A stretch of DNA of 42,178 nt from Ruoffia tabacinasalis (GCF_005864045.1 NZ_VBSP01000019.1:1-42178), one strand, 5' to 3'; counted from the stretch's first letter, positions 1 to 8,668 are shown. Numbers and translations: made by a program. The notes: generated from the letters alone by a model not told the origin.

Positions 1-1
1 T

Positions 2-118
2 GTGTCATCGATTGCACACAAACGGAACACGATTCCACGGAAATCCTTGCACTACCAAACACCGTTGGAAGTATTTTTGAGTTACTTAGATGAAGCTGTT
101 TTGTCTAGCTTAATTTGA
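2..118 (+). mobile_element. IS30-family transposase, C-terminal end (partial)
   Basis: An open frame enters from the left edge and stops with TGA at 116-118, giving 38 codons. It contains IPRKSLHYQTPLEVFLSYL, which resembles the C-terminal end of IS30-type DDE transposases (pattern N-x-RPRK-x-LG-x-x-TP-x-E-x-F). The rest of the element lies outside the window. The following bases, ATTTGACAAATC, may belong to the terminal inverted repeat, but the other end cannot be seen for comparison. The stop codon of the leftward CoA-transferase gene is only about 13 bases further on, so the element appears to have inserted directly behind that operon. I am fairly sure of the family from the motif, less sure of the exact element end. 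Confidence 0.7.
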
Positions 119-130
119 CAAATCAAAATA

Positions 131-1450
131 TTAAACAATTGCTGCAAAGAGTTTTTCAGCTTCTAAATAGCCCATGTCAATGGCTTGTTGACGTAATTCA
201 TCTCTAAATTTCGGATGTGCAATTTTAATTAATGCTTCAGTGCGTTCGAAGACAGTTTTTCCTTTTAATTGAGCTGCTCCGTATTCAGTGACGATTGTAT
301 CAATATCATTTTTCGTTGTTGATACAGGCGATCCTGCGTGAAGAACTGGCACAATCGTTGAGATTGAATCATTCTTCGCTGTTGAGTAAAGGCAAATAAT
401 TCCTTTACCTGCTTGAGATAGGCGAACTCCTTTTGTAAAGTCCGCTTGTCCGCCGGTCGATGAATAGTAAGTATCTTGAACACGTTCAGAGTTACATTGT
501 CCTAAGAAATCAACTTGAACTGTTGAATTAATCGCAACGAGATTGTCAATTTCACTAATTGTTGTAAAGCTATTCGTAACGTCACATGGTTGCATGTAAA
601 TATCTGGGTTATAGTTCATAAAGTCATATAGACGTTTTGATCCAATCGCAAATGTTGAAACTGTCTTCCCTTTTAACTGTGGTTTGTGTTGGTTACTGAT
701 GACGTTATTTTTATATAGGTCGACGGCTTTGTCAGGTAACATTTCTGTATGTAAACCTAAGTCTTTTTTCGTCATTAAATATTTCATAACGGCGTTTGGC
801 ATTGAACCAAAACCAATTTGTAAGGTTGCTTTATCTGGAACCATGTCGGCAATTATTTCACCGATGGCTAAGTCTTTGTCACTTAATTTTGGTTCAGGCA
901 AGGTTGTTAAGTCACAATTATTTTCAATCAAGGCATCGACATCACTCACGTGAATGTGGTTTGAATCGCCATATGTGTAAGGCATGTTTTCATTTACTTC
1001 TAGAATGATTTTCTTCGCGTGTTTTAATAAAGGTCCAACATAAGAAACACTTGTCCCTAATGAGAAGTAACCCTCTTTATCCATCGGTGATACTGTTGCC
1101 ATAATCACTGGCGCAGAGTCACGTTGTAATAGTAGTGATGGAATATCTGAGAAGTGATTTGGTAATAAATCTACTTTGTGTGTATTAAAATCTTTACGGT
1201 CAGCACCTGATAAGAAGATTGATACTTGTTTCAATTGCTCTTTCGGAAAAGCTAACGTCGGTGTACTTGGTAACATACGGTATAATGTGTTGTTTTCCAG
1301 TGTTGTTAATGAGCTTAAAGCTTCATGTAAGGCAGCCGGTTCACCGGGTGTAATTGGGTAAACAAGTGAATCATTGGCTTCGATTAATTTTACTGCTTCA
1401 AGAGCTGTCGTTAGCTTCTCGTTATATAGCGCTGTCATTTTATCAATCAT
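131..1450 (-). CDS. acetyl-CoA hydrolase/transferase family CoA-transferase (4-hydroxybutyrate or butyryl-CoA:acetate type)
   Basis: The 439-aa protein has the usual length for single-chain class I CoA-transferases of the AbfT/Cat2 type. These move CoA between acyl-CoA and acetate through a glutamyl-CoA intermediate. Seen directly: GFGSMPNAV at 213-221, the HTEM motif with the probable catalytic Glu at 236, and GGQADF at 333-338. The start is ATG at 1450 behind AGAAGGAG. It is the last gene of a five-gene leftward operon, 26 bp after the enoyl-CoA hydratase, so its likely role is exchanging CoA between a C4-type acyl-CoA and acetate. Exact substrate preference cannot be read from sequence; succinyl-CoA:acetate transfer is an alternative. 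Confidence 0.88.
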   Translation of the reverse strand: MIDKMTALYNEKLTTALEAVKLIEANDSLVYPITPGEPAALHEALSSLTTLENNTLYRMLPSTPTLAFPKEQLKQVSIFLSGADRKDFNTHKVDLLPNHFSDIPSLLLQRDSAPVIMATVSPMDKEGYFSLGTSVSYVGPLLKHAKKIILEVNENMPYTYGDSNHIHVSDVDALIENNCDLTTLPEPKLSDKDLAIGEIIADMVPDKATLQIGFGSMPNAVMKYLMTKKDLGLHTEMLPDKAVDLYKNNVISNQHKPQLKGKTVSTFAIGSKRLYDFMNYNPDIYMQPCDVTNSFTTISEIDNLVAINSTVQVDFLGQCNSERVQDTYYSSTGGQADFTKGVRLSQAGKGIICLYSTAKNDSISTIVPVLHAGSPVSTTKNDIDTIVTEYGAAQLKGKTVFERTEALIKIAHPKFRDELRQQAIDMGYLEAEKLFAAIV

Positions 1451-1476
1451 TTAGTTAAACTCCTTCTCTCAGTATA

Positions 1477-2262
1477 TTATTGTCCTTTAAATTTACTTGA
1501 GCGTTTCTCGATGAAGGCAGACATTCCTTCAGTTTGATCTTCTGTGGCAAAGCAGAGACCAAATACGTCTGCTTCTAAAGTCAAAGCGTGGTCTAATGGC
1601 ATTTCTAAGCCTTTATCAATCACAACTTTAGCTTGTTGAACGGCAAAGGGGGCATTTTTTAAGATAGCTTGTGCCAGTGTTTCAGCTTCTGTAAGCAAGG
1701 CTTCGGGAGCAACGACTTTATTTACTAAGCCGATTTTTTCTGCTTCGTCTGCTTTAATGTTTTTACCAGTGAAGATTAATTCTTTCGCTTTAGCAACACC
1801 GACTAAGCGGCTTAATCTTTGTGTTCCACCAAAACCTGGAATAATTCCTAATGAAACTTCTGGTTGACCAATCTTCATTGTTTCTGAAACGATACGCATA
1901 TCACAAGCTAAAGCGAGTTCACTCCCGCCACCTAAGGCGAAGCCGTTAACTGCCGCAATCGTTGGTTGCGGTAATTTGCTAAGTTTAGCAAAGACCGCAT
2001 TCCCTAATTCTGAGAATTCTTTTCCTTCGATTGGATTTTTTTGGCTCATTTCTTTAATGTTAGCCCCTGCAACAAAGGCTTTTTCTCCAGCCCCTGTGAC
2101 AATCAATACTTGGATAGCTTCATTCGATTCAATTTCAGTTAATGCTGTATTTAATTCTTGCAACACTTCACTGTCCAAGGCATTTAATGCTTTTGGTTGG
2201 TTAATCGTTAAATATCCGATACGGTCTTTTACTTCAATCATTAATTTGTTGTATGAATTCAT
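1477..2262 (-). CDS. enoyl-CoA hydratase/isomerase (crotonase)
   Basis: A 261-aa crotonase-fold protein. The oxyanion-hole motif AGANIKEM lies at 65-72. The two catalytic glutamates expected for a true hydratase are both present: E115 in LGGGSELAL and E135 in PEVSLGIIPGFGG. It would hydrate trans-2-enoyl-CoA (crotonyl-CoA for C4) to 3-hydroxyacyl-CoA in the cytoplasm. ATG at 2262 follows AAAGGAG. The gene is 13 bp downstream of the 3-hydroxybutyryl-CoA dehydrogenase gene and is surely co-transcribed with it. The C-terminus FIEKRSSKFKG is typical of the family. Chain-length preference is unknown. Confidence 0.92.
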   Translation of the reverse strand: MNSYNKLMIEVKDRIGYLTINQPKALNALDSEVLQELNTALTEIESNEAIQVLIVTGAGEKAFVAGANIKEMSQKNPIEGKEFSELGNAVFAKLSKLPQPTIAAVNGFALGGGSELALACDMRIVSETMKIGQPEVSLGIIPGFGGTQRLSRLVGVAKAKELIFTGKNIKADEAEKIGLVNKVVAPEALLTEAETLAQAILKNAPFAVQQAKVVIDKGLEMPLDHALTLEADVFGLCFATEDQTEGMSAFIEKRSSKFKGQ

Positions 2263-2275
2263 TTAGACGCTCCTT

Positions 2276-3133
2276 TTATTTACTGTAGTCGTAGAAACCT
2301 TTACCTGTTTTACGGCCGAGTAAGCCTGCTTCAACGTGTTTAACTAATAGAGGTGCTGGGCGGTATTTAGAATCTTTAAAGCCTTCATATAACACTTCCA
2401 TAATTGATAATGTCACATCTAAACCGATTAAATCTGCTAAGGCTAATGGGCCAATCAGGTGATTTGCGCCAGCTTTCATTGCATTATCAATCTCTTGGGC
2501 AGTTGAGATACCTTCACTTAATACAAAAATCGCTTCATTGATCATTGGGATTAAGATACGGTTTACGACAAAGCCTGGTGAGTCTTTTACTTCAACAATC
2601 GTTTTATTTAAGCTTTCACCTACAGCTTTAATCGCGTCAACTGTATCTGCATCCGTTGTTAGACCGATGTTGATTTCTAATAATTTCATTACGGGTACTG
2701 GATTGAAGAAGTGCATTCCCACGACTTTATTCGGGCGTTTTGTCACTGCCGCAATCTCTGTAATTGATAATGATGACGTGTTCGTTGCTAAAATAGTCTC
2801 TTCAGGGGCAATGTCATCTAATTGTCTGAAAATATTTAATTTCAATTCACGGTTCTCTGTCGCTGCTTCAACAACTAATTCAACTTCTTTAGCCTGTGCA
2901 TAATCTGTTGATGGAATAATGTTAGCCATTGTATCATCAAGTTCTGCTTGAGTTAGACGTTCTTTGTCAACTTGGCGTTGTAATTGCGTTTGAATTTTCT
3001 CAATACCTCGAGTGACAAATTCTTCTTTAATATCATTTAAAAATACTTTATACCCAGCTTGAGCGAGTACTTGGGCAATTCCGCTTCCCATTTGTCCTGA
3101 TCCGATGACCATTACTTGTTTAATTTTTTGCAT
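2276..3133 (-). CDS. 3-hydroxybutyryl-CoA dehydrogenase
   Basis: The 285-aa length matches bacterial Hbd. An N-terminal NAD-binding Rossmann motif, GSGQMGSG, lies at 11-18. The catalytic region has NTSS (118-121) and MHFFNP with the probable catalytic His at 141. A SPGFVVNR segment at 185-192 leads into the C-terminal dimerisation domain. It interconverts 3-hydroxybutyryl-CoA and acetoacetyl-CoA. The gene lies third in the thl-acd-hbd-crt-cat operon. A second hbd paralogue is at 37196-38053. The two proteins are clearly related but not near-identical, so this is not a recent duplication. Confidence 0.92.
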   Translation of the reverse strand: MQKIKQVMVIGSGQMGSGIAQVLAQAGYKVFLNDIKEEFVTRGIEKIQTQLQRQVDKERLTQAELDDTMANIIPSTDYAQAKEVELVVEAATENRELKLNIFRQLDDIAPEETILATNTSSLSITEIAAVTKRPNKVVGMHFFNPVPVMKLLEINIGLTTDADTVDAIKAVGESLNKTIVEVKDSPGFVVNRILIPMINEAIFVLSEGISTAQEIDNAMKAGANHLIGPLALADLIGLDVTLSIMEVLYEGFKDSKYRPAPLLVKHVEAGLLGRKTGKGFYDYSK

Positions 3134-3145
3134 CTTATCATTCTC

Positions 3146-4264
3146 CTATTTTTCTTTTGATAACCATGGTTGGGCAATTATTTTCTTTTGTGAGTCGGAT
3201 GAGCCACCATAAATTCCAGTTATCTTTGCATCCCTAACATAGCGTTCGATGTCGTTATTTCTCATATATCCGTAACCACCAGTGATTTGTATCACGGTAT
3301 CTGTTGTTTCTATCGCAACGTTTGATGACATTAATTTTGCCATAGCTACTTTGCTTGTATTATTTGCATTTGTTTCAACGACTTGTTTAATAAAGGCTTC
3401 TGTCGCTTGGATTAATGTTTCTAATTCTGCTAAACGGAACTGATTCATCTGTAAATCAATCAGTCGTTTACCAAATTGACGTTCATAACCTGTGAAAAGT
3501 AAGCCTTTCTCCATTGATCCTTGGGCAATTCCTAAAGCTTGGGCAGAGACCGCGAGTTTCATCTTATTCATTAGATTCTCGTTTTGCTCATTTCCAGCTA
3601 AAATACCACCTAAGACTTGGTCTTTTTCAATGTGAACGTCCGTCAATGTTAGCGTTGAAACCGGTAAAGCTTTCATTCCCATCTTCTCTATTGGTTCACT
3701 AATTTCAATCCCCGGTGTTTGGGCATTGACGATAAATAAACCATGACAGGTTTCGCCATTTTGTTTCATTGCTTTTGCTGCAATGATCAATGTTGAAGCA
3801 ACACTTGCATTGGATACATTGGCTTTTACGCCGTTCAATGTCCAGCCACTTTCAGTCTCGATCGCTTCTGTCATCATTAATTCCGGATTACTTCCTTCAA
3901 TTTCAGAGTATGCATACGCAATTAAATTTTCTCCAGAAAGTGCGGGATTTAAATGCTGCTTTTTCTGAGCTGAAGTACCAAACCGATGAATCGGCCAGAC
4001 GCCGTAAGTTCCTTGAGTTAATAAAATACTTGCCAGTGCCGGAAATTGTTTAGAGACAATTTGAATTATTTTTATAAAGGTGTAAAAATCTTCTGTTTCC
4101 GAATCTTCAGAAAGTAATAGTCGAAAGATGTCACGCTTGAAGAAGTAATCTACATACTCTGTGGGATATTCTTCCGTCGCATCATAATGTTTCGTCACTT
4201 GGGTTAACTCATCATTCGTGTATTGGATAATTTCTTCAAATAAAGCATGAACCTCTTTCGACAT
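3146..4264 (-). CDS. divergent acyl-CoA dehydrogenase-family flavoprotein
   Basis: A 372-aa protein with the three-domain acyl-CoA dehydrogenase layout. The central beta domain contains YSEIEGSNPEL and WTLNGVKANVSNA. The C-terminal helical domain contains QITGGYGYMRN and ends in IYGGSSDSQKKIIA. At the position of the catalytic Glu of butyryl-CoA dehydrogenases (IYEGT) it has Gly353. The alternative helix-G Glu of long-chain and isovaleryl-CoA dehydrogenases aligns by eye with Met235. It is therefore either very divergent or lacks the usual base. ATG at 4264 follows AAAAAGGAGA. It sits 17 bp after the thiolase gene in the operon. A conventional acyl-CoA dehydrogenase is encoded nearby at 6921-8126. 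Confidence 0.85.
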   Translation of the reverse strand: MSKEVHALFEEIIQYTNDELTQVTKHYDATEEYPTEYVDYFFKRDIFRLLLSEDSETEDFYTFIKIIQIVSKQFPALASILLTQGTYGVWPIHRFGTSAQKKQHLNPALSGENLIAYAYSEIEGSNPELMMTEAIETESGWTLNGVKANVSNASVASTLIIAAKAMKQNGETCHGLFIVNAQTPGIEISEPIEKMGMKALPVSTLTLTDVHIEKDQVLGGILAGNEQNENLMNKMKLAVSAQALGIAQGSMEKGLLFTGYERQFGKRLIDLQMNQFRLAELETLIQATEAFIKQVVETNANNTSKVAMAKLMSSNVAIETTDTVIQITGGYGYMRNNDIERYVRDAKITGIYGGSSDSQKKIIAQPWLSKEK

Positions 4265-4281
4265 AATACATTCTCCTTTTT

Positions 4282-5463
4282 CTATGGGCGTTTAACGATT
4301 AAAGCAATCCCTTGTCCACCACCAATACATAACGTAGCTAGACCTGTTTTAGAGTCACGTTTAACCATTTCGTTTAATAACGTTACCGTAATACGGGCAC
4401 CACTTGCGCCAATTGGGTGTCCTAAAGCGATTGATCCACCATTGACGTTGACGATGTCTGTATCTAATTCTAATTCTTTAATCACACTTAAAGCTTGAGC
4501 TGCGAAAGCTTCGTTCGCTTCAATTAATTCAATTTCATCTAAGTTCATGTCTGCTTTAGCTAACACACGCCGCATTGCTGGAATTGGACCTGTCCCCATA
4601 ATTTTTGGATCTACGCCGCCACTTGCGTAAGCGACGATTGAAGCTATTGGTGTTAAACCTAATGCTTCTGCTTTTTCTTTTGACATCAAAATAAGTATCG
4701 CTGCTCCGTCATTGATTCCAGATGAGTTACCTGCTGTAACAGATCCGTCTTTTGCGAAGGCTGGGCGTAATTTTCCTAATGAATCCATCGTTGAACCAAA
4801 GCGTGGGAATTCATCAGTATCAACCATCACTGGGTCACCTTTACGTTGTGGAACGGCAATTGGAACGATTTCTTCTTTGAAACGTCCAGCTTTGATTGCT
4901 GCTTCTGCACGGTTTTGACTTGATACGGCTAACTCGTCTTCCATTTCACGAGTTAATCCGAATTTTTCTGCGACATTCTCAGCTGTCACACCCATATGGA
5001 TATCATCAAAAGCGTCTATTAAACCATCTTTTAAGATAGTATCAACGATTTGTCCGTCTCCCATACGTTTACCCCAACGTTGGTCATTTAATACGTATGG
5101 GGCTTGACTCATACTTTCTGTTCCACCCGCAATAACAACTTCATTGTCTCCGGCTAGGATTGATTGTGCTGCTAAGGCAACAGTTTTAAGTCCAGATCCA
5201 CACACTTTGTTCACTGTAAATGCAGGAACTTCTTTTGGAATACCTGATTTAATAGCGATTTGGCGCGCAACGTTTTGTCCTAATCCTCCACTAAGTACAT
5301 TTCCTAAGATGACTTCGTTAATCTCTTGAGGGTCTAAGTTGATGTCTTTAATACTTTCTTTCACTACTTGTGTTGCTAAATCAACAGCTGAAACATTTTT
5401 GAATACTCCCCCAAAGCTTCCGATTGGCGAACGACGTGCTGATACAATTACTACTTCTGTCAA
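4282..5463 (-). CDS. acetyl-CoA C-acetyltransferase (biosynthetic-type thiolase)
   Basis: The 393-aa length is typical of ThlA/AtoB/PhaA thiolases. The active-site residues are all visible: Cys88 in [13 protein letters not shown] at 317-320, His349 in [11 protein letters not shown], and Cys379 in LCIGGGQG. It condenses two acetyl-CoA or cleaves acetoacetyl-CoA. The start codon is TTG at 5463-5461, placed 7 bases after GGAGG; no ATG fits better. It is the first gene of the leftward operon, and a cre-like operator lies at 5499-5517 in its promoter region. The second thiolase at 32939-34186 is a paralogue with a slightly longer chain. Confidence 0.94.
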   Translation of the reverse strand: MTEVVIVSARRSPIGSFGGVFKNVSAVDLATQVVKESIKDINLDPQEINEVILGNVLSGGLGQNVARQIAIKSGIPKEVPAFTVNKVCGSGLKTVALAAQSILAGDNEVVIAGGTESMSQAPYVLNDQRWGKRMGDGQIVDTILKDGLIDAFDDIHMGVTAENVAEKFGLTREMEDELAVSSQNRAEAAIKAGRFKEEIVPIAVPQRKGDPVMVDTDEFPRFGSTMDSLGKLRPAFAKDGSVTAGNSSGINDGAAILILMSKEKAEALGLTPIASIVAYASGGVDPKIMGTGPIPAMRRVLAKADMNLDEIELIEANEAFAAQALSVIKELELDTDIVNVNGGSIALGHPIGASGARITVTLLNEMVKRDSKTGLATLCIGGGQGIALIVKRP

Positions 5464-5498
5464 TTTACTTCCTCCATTTTATATGTGTCTTGGTTACA

Positions 5499-5517
5499 TT
5501 TGTTAAGCGTTTACAAA
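5499..5517 (-). promoter_or_regulatory. cre-like operator ahead of the thiolase operon
   Basis: TTTGTTAAGCGTTTACAAA is an imperfect 19-bp palindrome. Its lower strand contains TGTAAACGCTTAAC, which fits the lactococcal CcpA site WGWAARCGYTWWMA at 13 of 14 positions. It lies about 35-55 bp upstream of the TTG start, just downstream of an AT-rich TAGAAT-like -10 region. The same core, TTGTAARCGYTTA, recurs at 6774 and 6871, so all three transcription units around the LysR gene carry it. CcpA control is inferred; a LysR or other local regulator could also bind. Confidence 0.6.
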
Positions 5518-5737
5518 TATTATTCTATAGCTTGAGTCGGAAAATTTCTAACACTATAAAATTATCAACTCTATAAGCTGAACTTATATATCGTTTGGAT
5601 GGTTGATTCATGACCATTTTGGGTGATGGAAATTGTTGAGATATTGTAGTTTTCATAAAATTTTTGTATAGAAAATGTGGGATGGAGGTCTGTAGTTTGA
5701 GGTCATATAGTGTCACTTTTCGAGGATGTTCAATCAC

Positions 5738-5776
5738 AAAAAAATAGCATCAGCAAGATCATCTCACCAACACTAT
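5738..5776 (-). terminator. Rho-independent terminator of the lysR gene
   Basis: On the minus strand a 15-bp stem (lower-strand arms 5762-5776 and 5744-5758, many G-U pairs) with loop TGA is followed by seven T. It lies 37 bp past the LysR stop. The remaining gap between the lysR and thiolase genes (about 5520-5737) shows no convincing gene; a 70-codon open frame there has no family features. Confidence 0.75.
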
Positions 5777-5812
5777 CTTAAAATTAATTATTGTTCGTTT
5801 AACTCCATCTCA

Positions 5813-6718
5813 TTAATCGACTGGTTGATAGAAGAAGTCGAGCATATTTTCAAGCAGGATTTTTTCAACGTCGCTATAAGTTTTTTTCTTATATCGACAT
5901 AATAAAACGTTAAATGGTACGAAATCATGGAAATGCTTCACCGCAAATTCATCGCTACTCAAGAAGCGATCTACTGGCTTTGGTAGGATGGTTACGATTT
6001 CATTATTACGCGTCGCTTCGATTAAATAATCCCATGAAGCAGACGTAAATATGACATCATTTGGCACACCCGCTTCAGTTAATTTATTTTTAATTAGAAA
6101 ATACGTTGTAAACGTATCATTAAACGTCGCTAAACTATAAGGCTTCAATTGAGACCAGTTCAACAAATCATCAGAAGCTAAAGGATGGTTCACATCCATA
6201 AAGGCTGTCATTTCATTAATGTCAATCACATGTTGTTCGAAACCTTTCAGGTCTAAGTTCGTCGGTTCAATTAAAAATGCGAAATCAAGATCGTTATTAA
6301 TCAACATATGTCTTAGGTCATTACAGCCACCTTCGGTAACTTCAATGCGGATGTCTGGATGTTCTAACACAAAGTTTGGTAAATACGTTGATAAGTAAAC
6401 TCGTAATATTAAAGATGGAACGCCTAGTCGAATGGTTCCTTTTTGTTTAGAAGCCTCTCTTCTCACTAGCTCTTCCATCTCTATACTTTTTTGCGTAATA
6501 TCTTGAGCATAGCGATATATCTTTTCTCCACTTTCAGTGAGTTCATCTAATCGTCCATTTTTTCTTTTAAATAGTTCGACTTCTTCTTTTTCAAAATTTG
6601 TAATGAATTGGCTCAAAGCTGATTGACTAATGTGAATTTTCTTTGCAGCTAATGATAAATTGCAACCACATTCGACAATATTTATGAAATAATTCATTTG
6701 ATTTATATCCATTCTCAT
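5813..6718 (-). CDS. LysR family transcriptional regulator
   Basis: A 301-aa LysR-type regulator. The N-terminal winged helix-turn-helix spans about residues 3-62, with the recognition segment LAAKKIHISQSALSQFITNF. A periplasmic-binding-protein-like effector domain follows from about residue 90. ATG at 6718 was chosen over the ATG two codons later because AAAAAGGAG lies 11 bases before it. The gene sits between the leftward thiolase operon and the divergent acyl-CoA dehydrogenase/MaoC genes, the classical position for a regulator of neighbouring catabolic genes. An acyl-CoA or short-chain acid effector is inferred. A cre-like site at 6774-6786 lies in its own promoter region. Confidence 0.9.
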   Translation of the reverse strand: MRMDINQMNYFINIVECGCNLSLAAKKIHISQSALSQFITNFEKEEVELFKRKNGRLDELTESGEKIYRYAQDITQKSIEMEELVRREASKQKGTIRLGVPSLILRVYLSTYLPNFVLEHPDIRIEVTEGGCNDLRHMLINNDLDFAFLIEPTNLDLKGFEQHVIDINEMTAFMDVNHPLASDDLLNWSQLKPYSLATFNDTFTTYFLIKNKLTEAGVPNDVIFTSASWDYLIEATRNNEIVTILPKPVDRFLSSDEFAVKHFHDFVPFNVLLCRYKKKTYSDVEKILLENMLDFFYQPVD

Positions 6719-6773
6719 AAAATTTCAAACTCCTTTTTGCTTACATAATATAGGTTACTTCTTTTTTAATCGC

Positions 6774-6786
6774 TTGTAAACGCTTA
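6774..6786 (+). promoter_or_regulatory. cre-like site in the lysR / acyl-CoA dehydrogenase divergent region
   Basis: TTGTAAACGCTTA, about 56 bp upstream of the lysR start, is identical over 13 bases to the lower strand of the 5499-5517 site. It fits the CcpA consensus except at its 3' end. Confidence 0.5.
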
Positions 6787-6858
6787 TTTTTTAATAAGTC
6801 ATAAGTTGGGCTAATACGATGTTTAATTATTAGTAATTAGTAATTCTCGCAAAATGGT

Positions 6859-6884
6859 TATACTATAGTCTTGTAAGCGTTTAT
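6859..6884 (+). promoter_or_regulatory. -10 element followed by cre-like site, acyl-CoA dehydrogenase promoter
   Basis: TATACT (6859-6864), or the overlapping TATAGT (6864-6869), is a good -10 element. The -35 region is weak. TGTAAGCGTTTATA (6872-6885) follows at once and matches the lactococcal cre consensus at 13 of 14 positions. A site at the transcription start would block initiation, which fits glucose repression of a catabolic gene. The binding protein is inferred. Confidence 0.55.
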
Positions 6885-6920
6885 ATACAAATTAATTTAA
6901 CCAAAAAAGGAGCAATTTTT

Positions 6921-8126
6921 ATGACAACAAAAGCAGATATCGTAAAGGAATTATATCCAGAAGATTTATATGGATATGCAGAGAAATTAACTGATGGCGA
7001 AATTGAAGTATTACAAGAAGTTCGTGAAGCTTTAGAAACTCACGTGCGTCCAGTCATCGCTGAGTACTGGGAGAAAGCTGATTTTCCATTTGAAGCATTT
7101 AAAAAAGTTAGTGATGTTGGAATTATAAATAATCCTAAGTTATATGTTGACCGTGAAGGAAAACGTAAACCAAGCGAATTATATACAGCTTTCTTATACT
7201 TAGAATTAGCCCGTTTCGATGCATCCATCGCTACTTTCTACACTGTTCACGGTGGATTATGCTACAACACGATTTTAATTGGTGGAGATGACCGTCAAAT
7301 CGAAGAATTCGCACCAAAATTAGCTTCATTTGAATGGCAAGGATGCTTTGGCTTAACTGAACCAGATCACGGTTCTGATATTGCAGGTGGCTTGGCTACA
7401 ACGGCTCGTCGTGAGGGAGACAACTGGATTCTTAACGGAGAAAAACGTTGGATTGGTGGCGCGGATACTGCGGATGTTATTCCTATTTTCGCTCGTGACG
7501 TTGAAGATAACCGCATCAAATGTTTCATCGTTCGTAAAGGTGCCGAAGGTTATGATGCTAACCCAATTCCACATAAAGGGTCTTTACGCGCTATCCGTAA
7601 CGCACACATTAAATTAGAAGACGTTGTTGTGCCTGAAACAGACCGCTTAGCTAACATTAACGGCTTTGGTGATGTTGCGAAAATCTTAGTCTTCACTCGT
7701 GCAGATGTGTCTCATATCGCGATGGGTGTGACAGCAGGTGCTTTCATTTCAGCATTAAAATACGTCAAAGAACGCGACCAATTCGGAAGAAAATTAGGTG
7801 GTTTCCAATTAGTTCAAGAAAAATTAGCCCGTATGCAAGCAAACGTTGTAGCAAACATTGGCTACTCAGTGCGCTTAGCTGAATTACAAGAAACAGAACG
7901 TCCATTAATGTTAAATTCGTCTCTAGCAAAAATGCACAACTCACTGACAATGCGTGAAACTGTCGCAATGGCTCGTGAAGTTTGTGGTGGTAATGGTATT
8001 ACCTTAGAATCTGAAGTGATGCGTTTCTTCACAGATGCAGAAGCTATCTACACTTACGAAGGAACTCATGAAGTGAATGCTTTAATCGTTGGCCGTGAGT
8101 TAACAGGTTTAGGTGCATTTACATAA
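6921..8126 (+). CDS. acyl-CoA dehydrogenase, glutaryl-CoA-dehydrogenase-like clade
   Basis: A 401-aa FAD-dependent acyl-CoA dehydrogenase. Flavin- and substrate-binding motifs are CFGLTEPDHGSD (142-153) and WILNGEKRWIGG (169-180). The catalytic Glu380 lies in TYEGTHEVNALIVGR, a motif closest to glutaryl-CoA dehydrogenases. The Arg that binds the second carboxylate in glutaryl-CoA dehydrogenases (in a GYRSAMSVQ segment) is not seen: the matching segment reads SIATFYTVHGG. A simple saturated acyl-CoA is therefore the more likely substrate. The start follows AAAAAGGAGC. MaoC follows after 23 bp. The 405-aa protein at 34284-35501 is a close paralogue. No etfAB genes are in the window. Confidence 0.9.
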   Translation: MTTKADIVKELYPEDLYGYAEKLTDGEIEVLQEVREALETHVRPVIAEYWEKADFPFEAFKKVSDVGIINNPKLYVDREGKRKPSELYTAFLYLELARFDASIATFYTVHGGLCYNTILIGGDDRQIEEFAPKLASFEWQGCFGLTEPDHGSDIAGGLATTARREGDNWILNGEKRWIGGADTADVIPIFARDVEDNRIKCFIVRKGAEGYDANPIPHKGSLRAIRNAHIKLEDVVVPETDRLANINGFGDVAKILVFTRADVSHIAMGVTAGAFISALKYVKERDQFGRKLGGFQLVQEKLARMQANVVANIGYSVRLAELQETERPLMLNSSLAKMHNSLTMRETVAMAREVCGGNGITLESEVMRFFTDAEAIYTYEGTHEVNALIVGRELTGLGAFT

Positions 8127-8149
8127 AATTAAAAAAATCTGGGGTAAAT

Positions 8150-8620
8150 ATGAATAATAAAATATTCCGTTTAGAAGATTTAAAGATTGGAGACAAAATA
8201 GATTGTGGCTCTTATCAAATAAGTCGAGAGGAAATCATTGATTTTGCACAAAAATATGATCCTCAGTTTTATCACATTAATGAAGATAAAGCGAAGAAAT
8301 ACCAGTTTAAAGATTTAATTACAAGTGGTTGGCACACAGCATCTATTGCTATGGGGCTAGTAGTTCGATCATTTAACATCGAGCACGGTATGATTGGTGC
8401 GATGGTCAACCTATCTTGGCCAAATCCAACTCGACCAGATGATATTCTATACGTTAAAACTGAGATTCTGGATATCAAACCGTCTAAATCAAAACCATAT
8501 CAAGCAGTCGTAGAAGTAAACTGGATTGTAAAAAATCAAAAAGATGACATTCTTCTTAAAACAAATTCGACAATACTTATGTTCTATGAAAACCCCACAA
8601 ACCATTCGAAAAATCCTTAA
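8150..8620 (+). CDS. MaoC-like (R)-specific enoyl-CoA hydratase-type protein
   Basis: A 156-aa single hot-dog-fold protein of the MaoC family. The hydratase-2 motif is visible as YDPQFYHINEDKA with the probable catalytic pair Asp37 and His42, followed by LITSGWHTAS. MaoC hydratases convert trans-2-enoyl-CoA to (R)-3-hydroxyacyl-CoA, or act on related thioesters. It directly follows the acyl-CoA dehydrogenase gene and ends at a terminator, so the two form a bicistron. The ribosome binding site is weak (GGGG). Because the window also encodes two crotonase-type hydratases giving the (S) isomer, this protein may serve a different substrate, for example a branched acyl-CoA. Confidence 0.82.
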   Translation: MNNKIFRLEDLKIGDKIDCGSYQISREEIIDFAQKYDPQFYHINEDKAKKYQFKDLITSGWHTASIAMGLVVRSFNIEHGMIGAMVNLSWPNPTRPDDILYVKTEILDIKPSKSKPYQAVVEVNWIVKNQKDDILLKTNSTILMFYENPTNHSKNP

Positions 8621-8622
8621 GC

Positions 8623-8662
8623 AAAAAGTCCTAGAAGAGATCACTCTTTTCTAGGACTTTTT
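8623..8662. terminator. bidirectional terminator between maoC-like and GNAT genes
   Basis: A perfect 14-bp stem (AAAAAGTCCTAGAA / TTCTAGGACTTTTT) has a 12-base loop, with A-rich and T-rich flanks on both sides. It lies between two convergent genes, just after the MaoC stop and just after the GNAT stop. Confidence 0.9.
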
Positions 8663-8668
8663 CTTTAG

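Noticed and set aside
5525-5737. 70-codon open frame upstream of the thiolase operon
   Set aside because: No ribosome site or family features, low-complexity composition, and it sits in the promoter-side intergenic region next to the lysR terminator.
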